A stretch of 64,000 bases of DNA from Extensimonas perlucida (GTDB lineage: Bacteria; Pseudomonadota; Gammaproteobacteria; Burkholderiales; Burkholderiaceae_C). The position numbers and the translations under genes are program-made. Positions 6,769-15,708 of the stretch are shown here, piece after piece. Under the pieces are notes generated by a model, which was given only the letters and a program-made list of their open reading frames with translations, ran no database searches and was not told the DNA's origin. How positions within the stretch are numbered: the first letter of the stretch is position 1; the number at the start of each line of letters is the position of its first letter. The stretch covers positions 247,472 to 311,471 of the forward strand of contig NZ_VMYE01000002.1 in the NCBI RefSeq assembly GCF_007655255.1, given 5' to 3'.

Positions 6769-8550
6769 ATGCCCAGCGATCTCCCCGATGCCTTTGGGCA
6801 AGCCCAGACCTTGCTCGAGCGCCTGCAGCGCCAGCCGCAGGCCTTTGGCCATGCAGCGCCCAGTGTGGAGCGGCTGCAGACGCATATCTCGTGGCTGCTG
6901 CTCGTGGGCGAGCATGTTTACAAGTTCAAAAAGCCGCTGAAGCTCGAATTCCTCGACTTCAGCACGGCGGCGCTGCGGCGCGCGGCCTGCGAGGAGGAGC
7001 TGCGCATCAACCGGCGCACGGCGCCGCAGCTGTACCTCGACGTGGTGGCGGTGGTCGAGGACGATGCCATATCCCAAGCGCAAGAGTCGGGCAGCTTGCG
7101 CGTGCTGCCCGCGGCCGAGGCCGACGCCCGCGGCCTGCAGGCGTTGGCACATGCCGTGCACATGCGGCGTTTTGCGCAGCACGATCTGCTCGCGACGATG
7201 CTCGCACAAGGGCGCCTGCTGCCCGCGCACATCGACGCGCTGGCGCGGCACGTGGCGCAATTCCACGCTGCGGCGGCGGTGGCCGCGCCGGATGCGGGCT
7301 GGGGCAGCGCGGCTGCGGTGCGCGCGCCAGTCATCGAGTGCGTGCAGGCCGTGCAAAGCGTGGCTGCGGCAGCGCTGCCCGCGCTCGCGCCCATGGTGCA
7401 GGCGCTCGCACAGTGGTGCGCGGCGCAGGGCGAGGCGCTTGCGCCGGTGTTCGCGGCGCGCCTGCAGCAAGGCTGGGTGCGTGAATGCCACGGCGACCTG
7501 CATCTGGGCAACCTGGTGCTGCTGGCGGGCGCGCCGGTGCTGTTCGACGCGATCGAGTTCAACCCCGCGCTGCGCTGGATCGACGTGATGGCGGACGTGG
7601 CCTTTCTGGTCATGGACTTGCACGTGCACGGCCGTGCCGACCTGGGCTGGCGCTTTCTCAACGCCTGGCTCGAGCGCACGGGCGACTACGCGGGGCTGGC
7701 GCTGCTGCGCTACTACAGCGTCTATCGCGCCTTGGTGCGCGCGCGCGTTGCGGGGGTGCGGCTCGCGCAGCTGCACGCCGAGGCGGGTACATGTGCGGGC
7801 GAGGTGCAGGCCCAGGCACAGGCCCAGGCGCAGGCCCAAGCACAGGCCCAAGCAAGGGCCGAAATACAGGCCGAAGCACAGGAAGCGGCAGGCGAAGTGC
7901 AGCGCTACGTGCAGCTTGCAGCCTCTTTGAGCGCGCCGGGGCCCCGTTGGCTCGGCCTCGCGCATGGCTTTTCCGGGGCCGGCAAGACCACGCAGTCGCA
8001 GGCCTTGGTCGCGCGTGGCGTGGTGCGCGTGCGCGCCGATGTGGAGCGCAAGCGCCTGTTCGGCCTTGCGCCCGAGGCCTCGAGCGCGACCGTGCCCGGC
8101 GGCATTTACACGCCCGAGGCCACCGAACGCACCTATGCGCGCCTGGCCGAGCTCGCGCGCGCGGTGCTGCAGGCGGGCTACCCCGTGCTCGTCGATGCCA
8201 CGCTGCAGGACGGCGCCCAGCGCGCGCGTTTCATCGCGCTCGCGGCAGAGTTGCGCGTGCCTTGGCGCATCCTGTCCTTCGAGGCGCCGCCCGAGGTGCT
8301 GCGTGCGCGCATCACCCAGCGCGAGCAGGCGGGCGGCGATGCGTCCGAAGCCACGCTTGCGGTGCTGGAGCGGCAGCTGGCCAAGGCGCAGCCGCTGTCG
8401 GCGCACGAAGAGGCGCACACGCTGCATCTGGACACGACGCAGCCCATCGATTGGGATGCCGTGCTGGCGCAGCTCTTGCCGGTGGCCGGGCCGGGCGCTG
8501 CTACCAATGAAACGGCTGCGGCAGCAGGTACAGCAGCACCGCGGTCATGA
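6769..8550 (+). CDS. Two-domain protein: aminoglycoside-phosphotransferase-like kinase fused to P-loop kinase/ATPase
   Basis: The product is 593 residues. The N-terminal half (about 1-340) is an APH-like domain: 'VYKFKKPLKLEFLDFS' fits the nucleotide-binding lysine region and 'ECHGDLHLGNL' (His241) the catalytic loop, with 'FDAIEFNPALRWIDV' following. The C-terminal half (about 393-560) carries a Walker A 'GFSGAGKTTQ' (from residue 400), an early 'RADVERKRLFG' and 'PVLVDATLQ', as in small-molecule kinases. The halves are joined by a glutamine-alanine repeat (347-366). Family knowledge: such fusions are annotated as bifunctional APH/AAA ATP-binding proteins with unknown substrates; real aminoglycoside resistance is not implied. 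The last 50 bp overlap the end of the convergent YqaA-type gene. Confidence 0.8.
   Translation: MPSDLPDAFGQAQTLLERLQRQPQAFGHAAPSVERLQTHISWLLLVGEHVYKFKKPLKLEFLDFSTAALRRAACEEELRINRRTAPQLYLDVVAVVEDDAISQAQESGSLRVLPAAEADARGLQALAHAVHMRRFAQHDLLATMLAQGRLLPAHIDALARHVAQFHAAAAVAAPDAGWGSAAAVRAPVIECVQAVQSVAAAALPALAPMVQALAQWCAAQGEALAPVFAARLQQGWVRECHGDLHLGNLVLLAGAPVLFDAIEFNPALRWIDVMADVAFLVMDLHVHGRADLGWRFLNAWLERTGDYAGLALLRYYSVYRALVRARVAGVRLAQLHAEAGTCAGEVQAQAQAQAQAQAQAQARAEIQAEAQEAAGEVQRYVQLAASLSAPGPRWLGLAHGFSGAGKTTQSQALVARGVVRVRADVERKRLFGLAPEASSATVPGGIYTPEATERTYARLAELARAVLQAGYPVLVDATLQDGAQRARFIALAAELRVPWRILSFEAPPEVLRARITQREQAGGDASEATLAVLERQLAKAQPLSAHEEAHTLHLDTTQPIDWDAVLAQLLPVAGPGAATNETAAAAGTAAPRS
7807..7854 (+). 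repeat. Four tandem 12-bp repeats coding for Gln-Ala linker
   Basis: Four consecutive copies of a 12-mer (CAGGCCCAGGCA and close variants) encode an alternating Q-A run. They fall exactly in the linker between the APH-like and P-loop domains. The unit length is a multiple of three, so copy-number change would alter linker length without a frameshift. Confidence 0.9.
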
Positions 8551-8983
8551 CCAGGTAGCGCAGCAGCTTGCCTACGGCCATGTACGCCACGCAGGGCCAG
8601 AACGGCAGCCGCAGCCAGCCGGCCACGGCGCACAGCGGGTCGCCGACGATGGGCAGCCAGCTCAGCAGGCAGGCGCGCGGGCCAAAGCGCCGCAGCCAGG
8701 CCAGCGCGCGCAGCTCGGGCGCACTGCCGCGCACCTTGTCCACCGCCTTGTGCGTGCCCAGGCCCAGCCACCAGTTCAAGGCGCCGCCCAGCGTGTTGCC
8801 CACCGTCGCGACGAGGATGGTGGGCCAGAACAGCGCGGGATTGAGCTTGATGAGCCCGAACACCGCAGGCTCCGAGCCCATGGGCAGCAAGGTCGCCGAT
8901 ACGAACGAGACGAGGAAAACCGTGCCCAGGCCGTATTGCGGCAGCGCGAGCAGTTCGAGCAGGTGTTGCAGCCAGGCTTGCAT
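8501..8983 (-). CDS. YqaA-type (DedA/SNARE-associated family) membrane protein
   Basis: The product is 160 residues with several hydrophobic helices. Family signs are 'LGTVFLVSFVSATLLPMGSEP', 'ATVGNTLGGALNWWLG', 'RRFGPRACLLSWLPIVGDPLC' and 'GWLRLPFWPCVAYMAVGKLLRY', which follow the YqaA branch of the VTT/DedA superfamily. These are inner-membrane proteins thought to act in lipid or membrane homeostasis; the specific role is unknown. The start at 8983 (MQAWLQHLLELLALP) resembles family N-termini better than the in-frame ATG at 9028. Neither has a clear ribosome site. The 3' end overlaps the convergent kinase gene by 50 bp. Confidence 0.8.
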   Translation of the reverse strand: MQAWLQHLLELLALPQYGLGTVFLVSFVSATLLPMGSEPAVFGLIKLNPALFWPTILVATVGNTLGGALNWWLGLGTHKAVDKVRGSAPELRALAWLRRFGPRACLLSWLPIVGDPLCAVAGWLRLPFWPCVAYMAVGKLLRYLVMTAVLLYLLPQPFHW

Positions 8984-9087
8984 GGTGGCGCGAGTGTAGG
9001 GTAGGCGTGTATCCGGGAAAACGCGCATGGCGCAGCGGCTCGATCAGGCACGCCAGGCGTTCCAAAATGCCTAAAATTTGAGCGGCC

Positions 9088-9151
9088 AGGAGCCTTTCGG
9101 ACTTTGGGCGGCGCAGCTGCAGCCGACGGGTACAAAGTCCGAAAGGCTCCT
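9088..9151. repeat. Family A mini-element (64 bp), internally deleted
   Basis: A perfect 19-bp inverted repeat (AGGAGCCTTTCGGACTTTG at 9088-9106, complement at 9133-9151) encloses 26 bases. Both ends and the adjoining inner bases match the ends of the full element at 5770-5930; the middle ~100 bp, including the inner hairpin, is missing. It lies in the leader region of dusB-fis. Confidence 0.75.
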
Positions 9152-9156
9152 ACAAT
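9151..9156 (+). promoter_or_regulatory. Possible -10 box of dusB-fis
   Basis: TACAAT sits 49 bp upstream of the dusB ATG and shares its first base with the right end of the family A mini-element. No good -35 hexamer is present at the usual distance; that position falls inside the element. Weak call. Confidence 0.35.
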
Positions 9157-9204
9157 CGCGCCTCTTTTTTTGCTGCGTCACTGCGACTGCCATTGCGCGC
9201 TGCC

Positions 9205-10260
9205 ATGCATATCGGCCCCTACCGCCTTCCCAACCGTCTGTTCGTCGCCCCCATGGCGGGGGTGACGGACAGGCCATTTCGCCAGCTGTGCCGCCACTTC
9301 GGCGCGGGCTACGCGGTCAGCGAGATGGTGACTTCGCGCCGCGACCTGTGGGACAGCCTCAAGACCTCGCGCCGCGCCGACCACAGGGGCGAGCCGGGGC
9401 CGATCGCGGTGCAGATCGCGGGCACCGACGCGGCCATGATGGCCGACGCGGCGCGCTACAACATCGAGCGCGGCGCGCAGATCATCGACATCAACATGGG
9501 CTGTCCGGCCAAGAAGGTGTGCAACAAATGGGCCGGCAGCGCGCTCATGCGCGACGAGCCGCTCGCGCTCGCGATCATCGAAGCCGTGGTGGCCGCTTGC
9601 GCGCCGCAGGGCGTGCCGGTGACGCTCAAGATGCGCACCGGCTGGTCGGCTGCGCAGCGCAACGCCGTGGCACTCGCGCGGGCGGCCGAAAGCGCCGGCG
9701 TGCAGATGCTCACCGTGCATGGCCGCACGCGCGAGCAGGGCTACAGCGGCGCAGCCGAGTACGACACCATCGCCGCGGTAAAGGCGGCGGTGCGCATCCC
9801 CGTGGTGGCCAATGGCGACATCGACTCGCCCGCCAAAGCGCGCGCCGTGCTCGCCCAGACGGGCGCCGACGCGCTCATGATAGGCCGCGCGGCGCAGGGC
9901 CGACCCTGGATATTCCGCGAGATCGACCACTACCTGAGCACGGGCGAATACCTTGCGCCGCCGCTCGTGGCCGAGCTGCGCACCTTGCTGCTCGCGCACC
10001 TGCAAGACCACTACCAGCTCTACGGCGAGCACACCGGCGTGCGCAGCGCACGCAAGCACCTCGTCTGGTACACGCGCACCCTGCCCGGCGGCGCGGCCTT
10101 GCGCCAGGTCATCCACAGTGCGCAGGAAAGCGCCACGCAGTGGCGGGCCGTGGCAGACTATCTGGATGCGCTGGCCGCGCGCATGGACCGGCTGCCTGCG
10201 CCTGGCGATGCCTGCCCAAACCATACCAACATATCTACGACAGAGGGACTGGCGGCATGA
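9205..10260 (+). CDS. dusB: tRNA-dihydrouridine synthase B
   Basis: The product is 351 residues, a flavoenzyme that reduces uridine to dihydrouridine in tRNA D-loops. The TIM-barrel signatures are clear: 'LFVAPMAGVTDRPFR' at the N-terminus, 'DINMGCPAKKVCNKWAGSAL' with the presumed catalytic Cys100, 'VTLKMRTGW', 'TVHGRTREQGYSG', 'VVANGDI' and 'ALMIGRAAQGRPWIF'. Start choice: the ATG at 9205 gives MHIGPYRLPN, the family's usual opening; an in-frame TTG at 9193 is less likely. The stop overlaps the fis start as ATGA, the same dusB-fis operon known in enteric bacteria. Confidence 0.95.
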   Translation: MHIGPYRLPNRLFVAPMAGVTDRPFRQLCRHFGAGYAVSEMVTSRRDLWDSLKTSRRADHRGEPGPIAVQIAGTDAAMMADAARYNIERGAQIIDINMGCPAKKVCNKWAGSALMRDEPLALAIIEAVVAACAPQGVPVTLKMRTGWSAAQRNAVALARAAESAGVQMLTVHGRTREQGYSGAAEYDTIAAVKAAVRIPVVANGDIDSPAKARAVLAQTGADALMIGRAAQGRPWIFREIDHYLSTGEYLAPPLVAELRTLLLAHLQDHYQLYGEHTGVRSARKHLVWYTRTLPGGAALRQVIHSAQESATQWRAVADYLDALAARMDRLPAPGDACPNHTNISTTEGLAA

Positions 10261-10493
10261 ACAAACCATCGATTGCCGATTGCGTGCGCGAAAACCTGCA
10301 AAGCTACTTGCGCGACCTGGACGGCGAGACGCCGCACGGCATGTACGACATGCTAATGCGCGTGGTCGAGAAACCGCTGCTCGAAGTGGTCATGGAGCAC
10401 ACCGGCCACAACCAGTCGCGCGCCGCCGAGTGGCTGGGGCTCAACCGCAACACGCTGCGCAAAAAACTCATGGAGCATCAGTTGCTTCGATGA
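10257..10493 (+). CDS. fis: Fis family nucleoid-associated DNA-binding protein
   Basis: The product is 78 residues. The C-terminal helix-turn-helix is typical of Fis: 'VVMEHTGHNQSRAAEWLGLNRNTLRKKLMEH'-like spacing of helices, preceded by 'MYDMLMRVVEKPLLE', which matches the dimerisation helices. Fis bends DNA and tunes rRNA, tRNA and growth-phase promoters. It is translationally coupled to dusB by a 4-bp overlap. It is shorter than the ~98-residue enteric Fis and lacks that protein's N-terminal beta-hairpin arm, which is usual in Betaproteobacteria. Confidence 0.92.
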   Translation: MNKPSIADCVRENLQSYLRDLDGETPHGMYDMLMRVVEKPLLEVVMEHTGHNQSRAAEWLGLNRNTLRKKLMEHQLLR

Positions 10494-10495
10494 CT

Positions 10496-10557
10496 ATCCT
10501 AATGATAGCTGCTTGCGCTTGCTACGCCTGCGATAAATGCCAATTTCAATCAAAAAA
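10496..10557. repeat. Family B palindromic repeat, degenerate copy
   Basis: Between fis and purH, GATAGCTGCTTGCGCTTGCT and a following CCAATTTCAATCAAAA-type tail align with the copies at 30.0 and 46.5 kb. The right arm of the central palindrome has decayed, so the stem is poor. Confidence 0.65.
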
Positions 10558-10569
10558 CCGCACCTGCCC

Positions 10570-12156
10570 ATGAACGCCCTGATCTCCGTTTCCGACAAAA
10601 CCGGCATCGTCGAATTCGCCCGCGCGCTGCACGCGCTGGGCGTGCGCCTGCTGTCCACCGGCGGCACCGCCAAGCTGCTCGCCGAGCACGGCCTGCCCGT
10701 GACCGAGGTGGCCGAAGTCACGCAATTCCCGGAAATGCTCGACGGCCGCGTCAAGACCCTGCACCCCAAGGTGCACGGCGGCCTGCTCGCGCGCCGCGAG
10801 GTTCCTGAGCACATGGCGGCGCTGAAGGCCCACGGCATCGACACCATCGACCTGCTGGTCGTCAACCTCTACCCGTTCGAGGCCACCGTGGCCAAGGCCG
10901 GCTGCACGCTGGCCGACGCGATCGAGAACATCGACATCGGCGGCCCGGCCATGGTGCGCAGCGCGGCCAAGAACTGGGCTGACGTGGGCGTGGTGACCGA
11001 CGCCAGCCAGTACGAGGCCGTGATCGCCGAGCTCAAGGCCCACGGCAAGCTGTCCCACAAGCTGCGCTTCGCCCTGTCGGTGGCGGCATTCAACCGCATC
11101 AGCCAGTACGACGGTGCCATCAGCAACTACCTGTCTTCGGTGAGCTTCGAGGAAGAGAAGCTGAGCGAGAGCTATGTGCCCGAGCTCGCCGCCTTCCCCG
11201 GCCAGTCCAACCAGCAGTACGTGAAGGTGCAGGACCTGCGCTACGGCGAGAACAGCCACCAGCAGGCGGCCTGGTACCGCGACCTGCAGCCCGCCGCGGG
11301 CTCGCTGGCTACCGGCATCCAGCTGCAGGGCAAGGAGCTGTCCTACAACAACATCGCCGACGCCGATGCGGCCTGGGAATGCGTCAAGAGCTTCGAGGCG
11401 CCGGCCTGCGTGATCGTCAAGCATGCCAACCCCTGCGGCGTGGCCGTCGGCAAGGATGCGCTGGAGTCCTACAGCAAGGCCTTCCAGACCGACCCGACCT
11501 CGGCCTTCGGCGGCATCATCGCCTTCAACCGCCCGGTGGACGGCGCCGCCGCCCAGGCGGTGAGCAAGCAGTTCGTCGAGGTCCTGATGGCGCCCGACTT
11601 CACCGCCGAGGCCCTGGAAGTGTTCAAGTCCAAGGTCAACGTGCGCCTGATGAAGATCGCGCTGCCCGAGAACTACGGCGCCGTGCGCAACGCGCTGGAG
11701 ACCAAGCGCGTCGGCTCCGGCCTGCTGCTGCAGACCGCCGACAACCACGAGTTGCAACTGGCCGACCTGAAGGTCGTGACCGTCAAGCAGCCCACCCCCG
11801 AGGAGCTGAACGACCTGCTGTTCGCCTGGAAGGTGGCCAAGTACGTCAAGAGCAATGCCATCGTGTTCTGCAAGAACGGCATGACCATGGGCGTGGGCGC
11901 CGGCCAGATGAGCCGTCTGGATTCGGCCCGCATCGCCTCCATCAAGGCCGCGGCGGCCAACCTGACGCTGCAGAACACCGTGGTCGCCAGCGACGCCTTC
12001 TTCCCGTTCCGCGACGGCCTGGACGTGGTCGTCGATGCCGGCGCCACCTGCGTGGCCCAGCCGGGCGGCTCCATGCGCGACCAGGAGGTGATCGACGCCG
12101 CCAACGAGCGCGGCGTGGCGATGGTCTTCACTGGCGTGCGCCACTTCCGCCACTGA
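10570..12156 (+). CDS. purH: Bifunctional AICAR formyltransferase / IMP cyclohydrolase
   Basis: The product is 528 residues and catalyses the last two steps of IMP synthesis. The N-terminal MGS-like cyclohydrolase domain shows '[20 protein letters not shown]', '[11 protein letters not shown]', '[18 protein letters not shown]' and 'IDIGGPAM'. The C-terminal transformylase domain shows '[15 protein letters not shown]', '[13 protein letters not shown]', '[10 protein letters not shown]' and '[11 protein letters not shown]'. The start at 10570 gives the canonical N-terminus; the frame extends 33 bp upstream into the family B repeat. A strong terminator follows the stop. By eye, codon use in this gene is smoother than in its neighbours, with fewer GCGC runs and no obvious ATA codons. 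Confidence 0.97.
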   Translation: MNALISVSDKTGIVEFARALHALGVRLLSTGGTAKLLAEHGLPVTEVAEVTQFPEMLDGRVKTLHPKVHGGLLARREVPEHMAALKAHGIDTIDLLVVNLYPFEATVAKAGCTLADAIENIDIGGPAMVRSAAKNWADVGVVTDASQYEAVIAELKAHGKLSHKLRFALSVAAFNRISQYDGAISNYLSSVSFEEEKLSESYVPELAAFPGQSNQQYVKVQDLRYGENSHQQAAWYRDLQPAAGSLATGIQLQGKELSYNNIADADAAWECVKSFEAPACVIVKHANPCGVAVGKDALESYSKAFQTDPTSAFGGIIAFNRPVDGAAAQAVSKQFVEVLMAPDFTAEALEVFKSKVNVRLMKIALPENYGAVRNALETKRVGSGLLLQTADNHELQLADLKVVTVKQPTPEELNDLLFAWKVAKYVKSNAIVFCKNGMTMGVGAGQMSRLDSARIASIKAAAANLTLQNTVVASDAFFPFRDGLDVVVDAGATCVAQPGGSMRDQEVIDAANERGVAMVFTGVRHFRH

Positions 12157-12177
12157 GCGGCGGCCCCGACTGCACCC

Positions 12178-12210
12178 AACAAAAAAGCGGCCTCGGCCGC
12201 TTTTTTGTTG
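12178..12210. terminator. Bidirectional Rho-independent terminator between purH and the convergent cytochrome gene
   Basis: A GC-rich palindrome (GCGGCCTCGGCCGC at 12187-12200) is flanked by A6 on the left and T6 on the right, so it can end transcription from both converging genes. It starts 22 bp after the purH stop. Confidence 0.9.
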
Positions 12211-12250
12211 TCTGCCAGGCCCTGGACGGGCCGGGGGGCGGGTCGTCGCC

Positions 12251-13252
12251 TTACTTGGCGGAGGTCTTCATCAGGCTGGACTTCAGCTCCTTCATCTTCT
12301 CCTGCAGCGGCGGATAGGGGCCGAAGCGGTGCTGGTCGGCCGAGGCGCCGTCCACATAGGGCGGGAAGGCGGCATCGACCGGCTTGTTCCAGCGGGCGGG
12401 GAAGTCGCGCTCCAGATGGGCCTTGGGCGGACGCGGGTGGCTGAGCACGAAGGCGGCCACGTCGTAGGCTTCGTCGTCGCTCAGCTGCGGACGGTCGTGG
12501 GTGCTGCCCAGCGGCATGTTGGCCTTGATGAAGGCCGAGGCGGTCAGCAGGCGGTTCATGCCCGCGCCATAGTTGAACGAATCCTTGCCCCACAGCGGCG
12601 GGAAGGTGTAGCCGCTGGCGCTGCCGACCGGGCCCGCGCGTACGCCGGCCCCCTCGGCGCCGTGGCAGACGGCGCATTTCTCCTGGTAGATCTTGCCGCC
12701 GGCGACCGTGTCGGCACGCCGGTTCGGGGCCTTGAACGGGGGCAGGCCCTGGCCCTCGACCTTGGCGCCGACCGGGATGTCCTTGGACAGGAAATGCATG
12801 TAGGTGACGAAGGCCTTCATCTCGCGGCTGTCCAGCGGCAGCGGCTTGCCGGCCATGCTGCGCTCCATGCAGCCGTTCACGCGCTCTTCCAGCGTGCTGA
12901 TCTCGTCTTCGCGACCGCGGTACTGCGGGAAGGTGGCATGAACGCCGACCCAGGGAATCGCGAACTTCTTGGTGCCGCCTGCCTCGTGGCAGGACACGCA
13001 GGCCAGGTTATTGCCGGCAAAGCGCATCTTGGGATTCTTCACCTCCGGGCCGATGTAGGCGAAGGTGCGCTCGCTCAGTTCCTTGCCATAGCGGACCATG
13101 CGGCCATAGGCATCGTCGGGGAGCTTGGAGACGTCATAGGTCTCCGGTGGCTGAACGGTGAGGGCGGGAGATGGCGTGGCAGCGGACGGGGTCTGGGCGT
13201 GCAGGGTCCCGGCGGCCGCGAGCAGGGCCAGAGGAATCAGGCGGACGTACAT
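12251..13252 (-). CDS. TsdA-like dihaem cytochrome c, putative thiosulfate dehydrogenase
   Basis: The product is 333 residues with a signal peptide (about 1-20) and two haem c sites, C85-V-S-C88-H89 and C193-A-V-C196-H197. The first domain has 'GTKKFAIPWVGVHATFPQYRGR' and 'LEERVNGCMERSMAGKPLP', the hallmark of the thiosulfate dehydrogenase TsdA. Cys128 lies 43 residues after the first haem cysteine, the same spacing as the axial-ligand cysteine of the Allochromatium enzyme. That would support two-electron oxidation of thiosulfate to tetrathionate (or the reverse) in the periplasm. No other sulfur-oxidation gene is beside it. It could also be a related SoxD-like or generic cytochrome c, but the GCMxRSM signature argues for TsdA. 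Confidence 0.8.
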   Translation of the reverse strand: MYVRLIPLALLAAAGTLHAQTPSAATPSPALTVQPPETYDVSKLPDDAYGRMVRYGKELSERTFAYIGPEVKNPKMRFAGNNLACVSCHEAGGTKKFAIPWVGVHATFPQYRGREDEISTLEERVNGCMERSMAGKPLPLDSREMKAFVTYMHFLSKDIPVGAKVEGQGLPPFKAPNRRADTVAGGKIYQEKCAVCHGAEGAGVRAGPVGSASGYTFPPLWGKDSFNYGAGMNRLLTASAFIKANMPLGSTHDRPQLSDDEAYDVAAFVLSHPRPPKAHLERDFPARWNKPVDAAFPPYVDGASADQHRFGPYPPLQEKMKELKSSLMKTSAK

Positions 13253-13427
13253 CGGCAGTCTGGAAAGTTGGATTAAACAGGGGGGTATGCGCTGCGCATA
13301 CTAGGACGCCCCTGTCTTTCCTGCAGCCAGACGCTGCCAAATCCCTTGCGCGCGGCTGGTCTTGCTGCTGGTCCTGTACGCGGGGGGGCATGGCCCCCCG
13401 CACCTCGATGAGCCCGCGCAGGCGCCG

Positions 13428-14771
13428 TCAGGCCGGCTGACGCGCCAGCGTGGCGAATACCGCCCGTGCTGCCTCAACCGTCTGTGCGATGTCCTCCTCG
13501 CTGTGCGCCGCGCTGACAAAGCCGGCTTCGTACAGCGCCGGTGCGATATACACGCCCCGCTCGAGCAGCCCGTGAAACAGCCGGTTGAAGCGTGCGCCAT
13601 CGCTTTGCATGACTTGCTGGTAGTTTTGCGGCAGCTCGGGCAGCAGGAAGAAGCCGAACATCCCGCCTTCGCTGTCGGCGGCAAACGGCACGTCTTCGGC
13701 GGCCGCGGCGGATTTCAGGCCATCCATCAGCGTACGCGTCTTCTGTGCAAGCGCATCGAAGAACCCCGGCTTGCTGATCTCGCGCAGTGTGGCCAGGCCG
13801 CAGGCCGTGGCCACGGGGTTGCCGCTGAGCGTGCCGGCCTGGTACACCGGCCCCAGCGGCGCGAGCTGCTCCATGACCGCACGCTTGCCGCCGAAGGCCG
13901 CGAGCGGCATGCCGCCGCCTATGACCTTGCCCAGCACCGTGAGGTCGGGCGCGAAGCCGGGGATGGCCTGCGCGTACAGGCTTTGCGCGCCGCCCAGCGC
14001 GACGCGAAAGCCCGTCATCACCTCGTCGATGATGAGCAGCGCGCCGTACTGCGTGCACAGCTCGCGGCAGCGGCGCATGAAGGGCACACGCGCGCGCACG
14101 AAATTCATGTTGCCGGCGATGGGCTCCAGGATCACGCAGGCCAGTTCCTGGCCATGCTCGGCAAACGCCTGCTCGAGCTGCGCCACGTCGTTGTAGGGCA
14201 GCACCAGCGTGTGCTGCACCACCTCGGGCGGCACGCCGGCGCTCGTGGGGTTGCCGAAGGTAGCCAGGCCCGAGCCGGCCTTGACCAGCAGCGCGTCGGC
14301 ATGGCCGTGGTAGCAGCCTTCGAACTTGATGATCTTGCTGCGTCCGGTGGCGCCGCGTGCCAGGCGCAGCGCGCTCATGCCCGCCTCGGTGCCCGAGCTG
14401 ACCAGGCGCAGCATTTCCATAGAGGGCAGGTGCGCGAGGACTTCCTCGGCGAGCTCGATCTCGCGCTCGGTCGGCGCGCCAAAGCTGAAGCCGTCGCGCG
14501 CGGCCTTTTGTACGGCCTCGAGCACGGTCGGGTGGCCGTGGCCCAGGATCATCGGACCCCAGGAGCCTATGTAGTCGATGTAGCGCTGGCCGTTGGCGTC
14601 CCAAAAGTAGGGCCCCTGCGCGCGCGTTATGAAGCGCGGCGTGCCGCCCACGGCGCGAAACGCGCGCACGGGCGAATTGACGCCGCCAGGAATGACGCGC
14701 TGGGCACGCTCGAACAACAGGGTGTTGCGGTCGGTGCCAGCGCCGGGGATGGATTCAGTGTTTGGTGTCAT
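13428..14771 (-). CDS. hemL: Glutamate-1-semialdehyde 2,1-aminomutase
   Basis: The product is 447 residues, a PLP enzyme that converts glutamate-1-semialdehyde to 5-aminolevulinate in C5 haem synthesis. Family motifs are '[19 protein letters not shown]', '[15 protein letters not shown]', '[18 protein letters not shown]', '[10 protein letters not shown]', '[15 protein letters not shown]' and the PLP-lysine segment '[11 protein letters not shown]' (Lys282). The ATG at 14771 lies inside the 3' end of thiD (17-bp overlap), so the two genes are probably translationally coupled. This start gives a ~20-residue N-terminal extension before the conserved core, within the family's usual range. Confidence 0.97.
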   Translation of the reverse strand: MTPNTESIPGAGTDRNTLLFERAQRVIPGGVNSPVRAFRAVGGTPRFITRAQGPYFWDANGQRYIDYIGSWGPMILGHGHPTVLEAVQKAARDGFSFGAPTEREIELAEEVLAHLPSMEMLRLVSSGTEAGMSALRLARGATGRSKIIKFEGCYHGHADALLVKAGSGLATFGNPTSAGVPPEVVQHTLVLPYNDVAQLEQAFAEHGQELACVILEPIAGNMNFVRARVPFMRRCRELCTQYGALLIIDEVMTGFRVALGGAQSLYAQAIPGFAPDLTVLGKVIGGGMPLAAFGGKRAVMEQLAPLGPVYQAGTLSGNPVATACGLATLREISKPGFFDALAQKTRTLMDGLKSAAAAEDVPFAADSEGGMFGFFLLPELPQNYQQVMQSDGARFNRLFHGLLERGVYIAPALYEAGFVSAAHSEEDIAQTVEAARAVFATLARQPA

Positions 14772-15708
14772 GGGGTGGGATGACGAAACCTTCGAAACTC
14801 GTAGTCTCTTCCAAAAGCGTGTCGATGCGGTCGCCTTCGTCCTCGTCGTCGGACTGCGCCCAGAACATGCGGTCTGGCAGCGCATGGCCCATGCCCGGAC
14901 GAAAGCCCGAGGCCAGGCAGCCGTCGAGATAGGCAAGCGCTTCGCTCGTGGCTTCGCCGAGGTCGAAGCCATTGGCTATCAATGCCGTGAGCGCCGCCGA
15001 GAGCGTGTCGCCGGCGCCGGTGAAGGTGGCGTCGAACAGCTCGAACCTGCCGCTGCCGAGGATTTTTTCAGGCGAGGCCAGCACGTTTTCGACGAACTGC
15101 TCGGGCAAGGGAATGCCCGTGACCAGGGTGTAGGGCACGCCCAGTTCGCCGGCCGCGCGTGCGAGGTCGCGCGCCGTGGGGCTGCGCTCGCCGTCCCAGT
15201 CGGGCAGCAGCCAGCGCCAGAGCGTGCCGTGGTTGCCCACCAACACCGAGGTCTGCGGCAGCAGCAGCTCGCGGAAGGCGTCGAGGTAGGGCTCGATCGC
15301 ACTCTCGCGCAGCCACGACAGGTCGGGCATGTAGGCGATCACCGGCACGCCGTCGTAATCGGCGGTGATTTCGGCAATCGTGCCTATGTTTTCGGGGCTG
15401 CCCACGAAACCTACCTTGATGGCTTGCACGCTCAGGTCTTCGAGCACGGCGCGCGCCTGCTCGCCCACGGTTTCATCGTCAAGTGCGCTGTGGTCGAAAA
15501 TTTCGGTGGTGTCGCGCACATAGACGCCCGTGGTGACCGGCAAGGGGTGCGCCCCTACGCTCGCGCTGGCAGTAATGTCCGCCGCCAGCCCCCCGGCGCC
15601 GCAGGGGTCACTGGCATTGAAAACCAGAATGCAGGCGGGAAGCGCCTGGTCTGCAGCTTGGCGGTCGCCCGTCATGTCAGACGCAAAAGGGGAAGGCGAT
15701 GGGGTCAT
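14755..15708 (-). CDS. thiD: Hydroxymethylpyrimidine/phosphomethylpyrimidine kinase
   Basis: The product is about 317 residues, a ribokinase-fold enzyme that phosphorylates the thiamine pyrimidine precursor. Visible motifs are '[37 protein letters not shown]' spacing at the substrate site and the C-terminal '[12 protein letters not shown]' anion hole with the catalytic aspartate. The acidic tail ('[18 protein letters not shown]') is unusual compared with enteric ThiD. The start is uncertain: ATGs at 15732, 15708 and 15675 are all in frame; 15708 is a compromise, since the first ~25 residues carry no conserved feature. It overlaps hemL and forms a two-gene operon with it. Confidence 0.88.
   Translation of the reverse strand: MTPSPSPFASDMTGDRQAADQALPACILVFNASDPCGAGGLAADITASASVGAHPLPVTTGVYVRDTTEIFDHSALDDETVGEQARAVLEDLSVQAIKVGFVGSPENIGTIAEITADYDGVPVIAYMPDLSWLRESAIEPYLDAFRELLLPQTSVLVGNHGTLWRWLLPDWDGERSPTARDLARAAGELGVPYTLVTGIPLPEQFVENVLASPEKILGSGRFELFDATFTGAGDTLSAALTALIANGFDLGEATSEALAYLDGCLASGFRPGMGHALPDRMFWAQSDDEDEGDRIDTLLEETTSFEGFVIPPHDTKH

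Noticed and set aside
6769..8550. Aminoglycoside resistance enzyme
   Set aside because: Only the kinase fold is shared; fusion to a P-loop domain and the family's wide occurrence argue against a resistance role.
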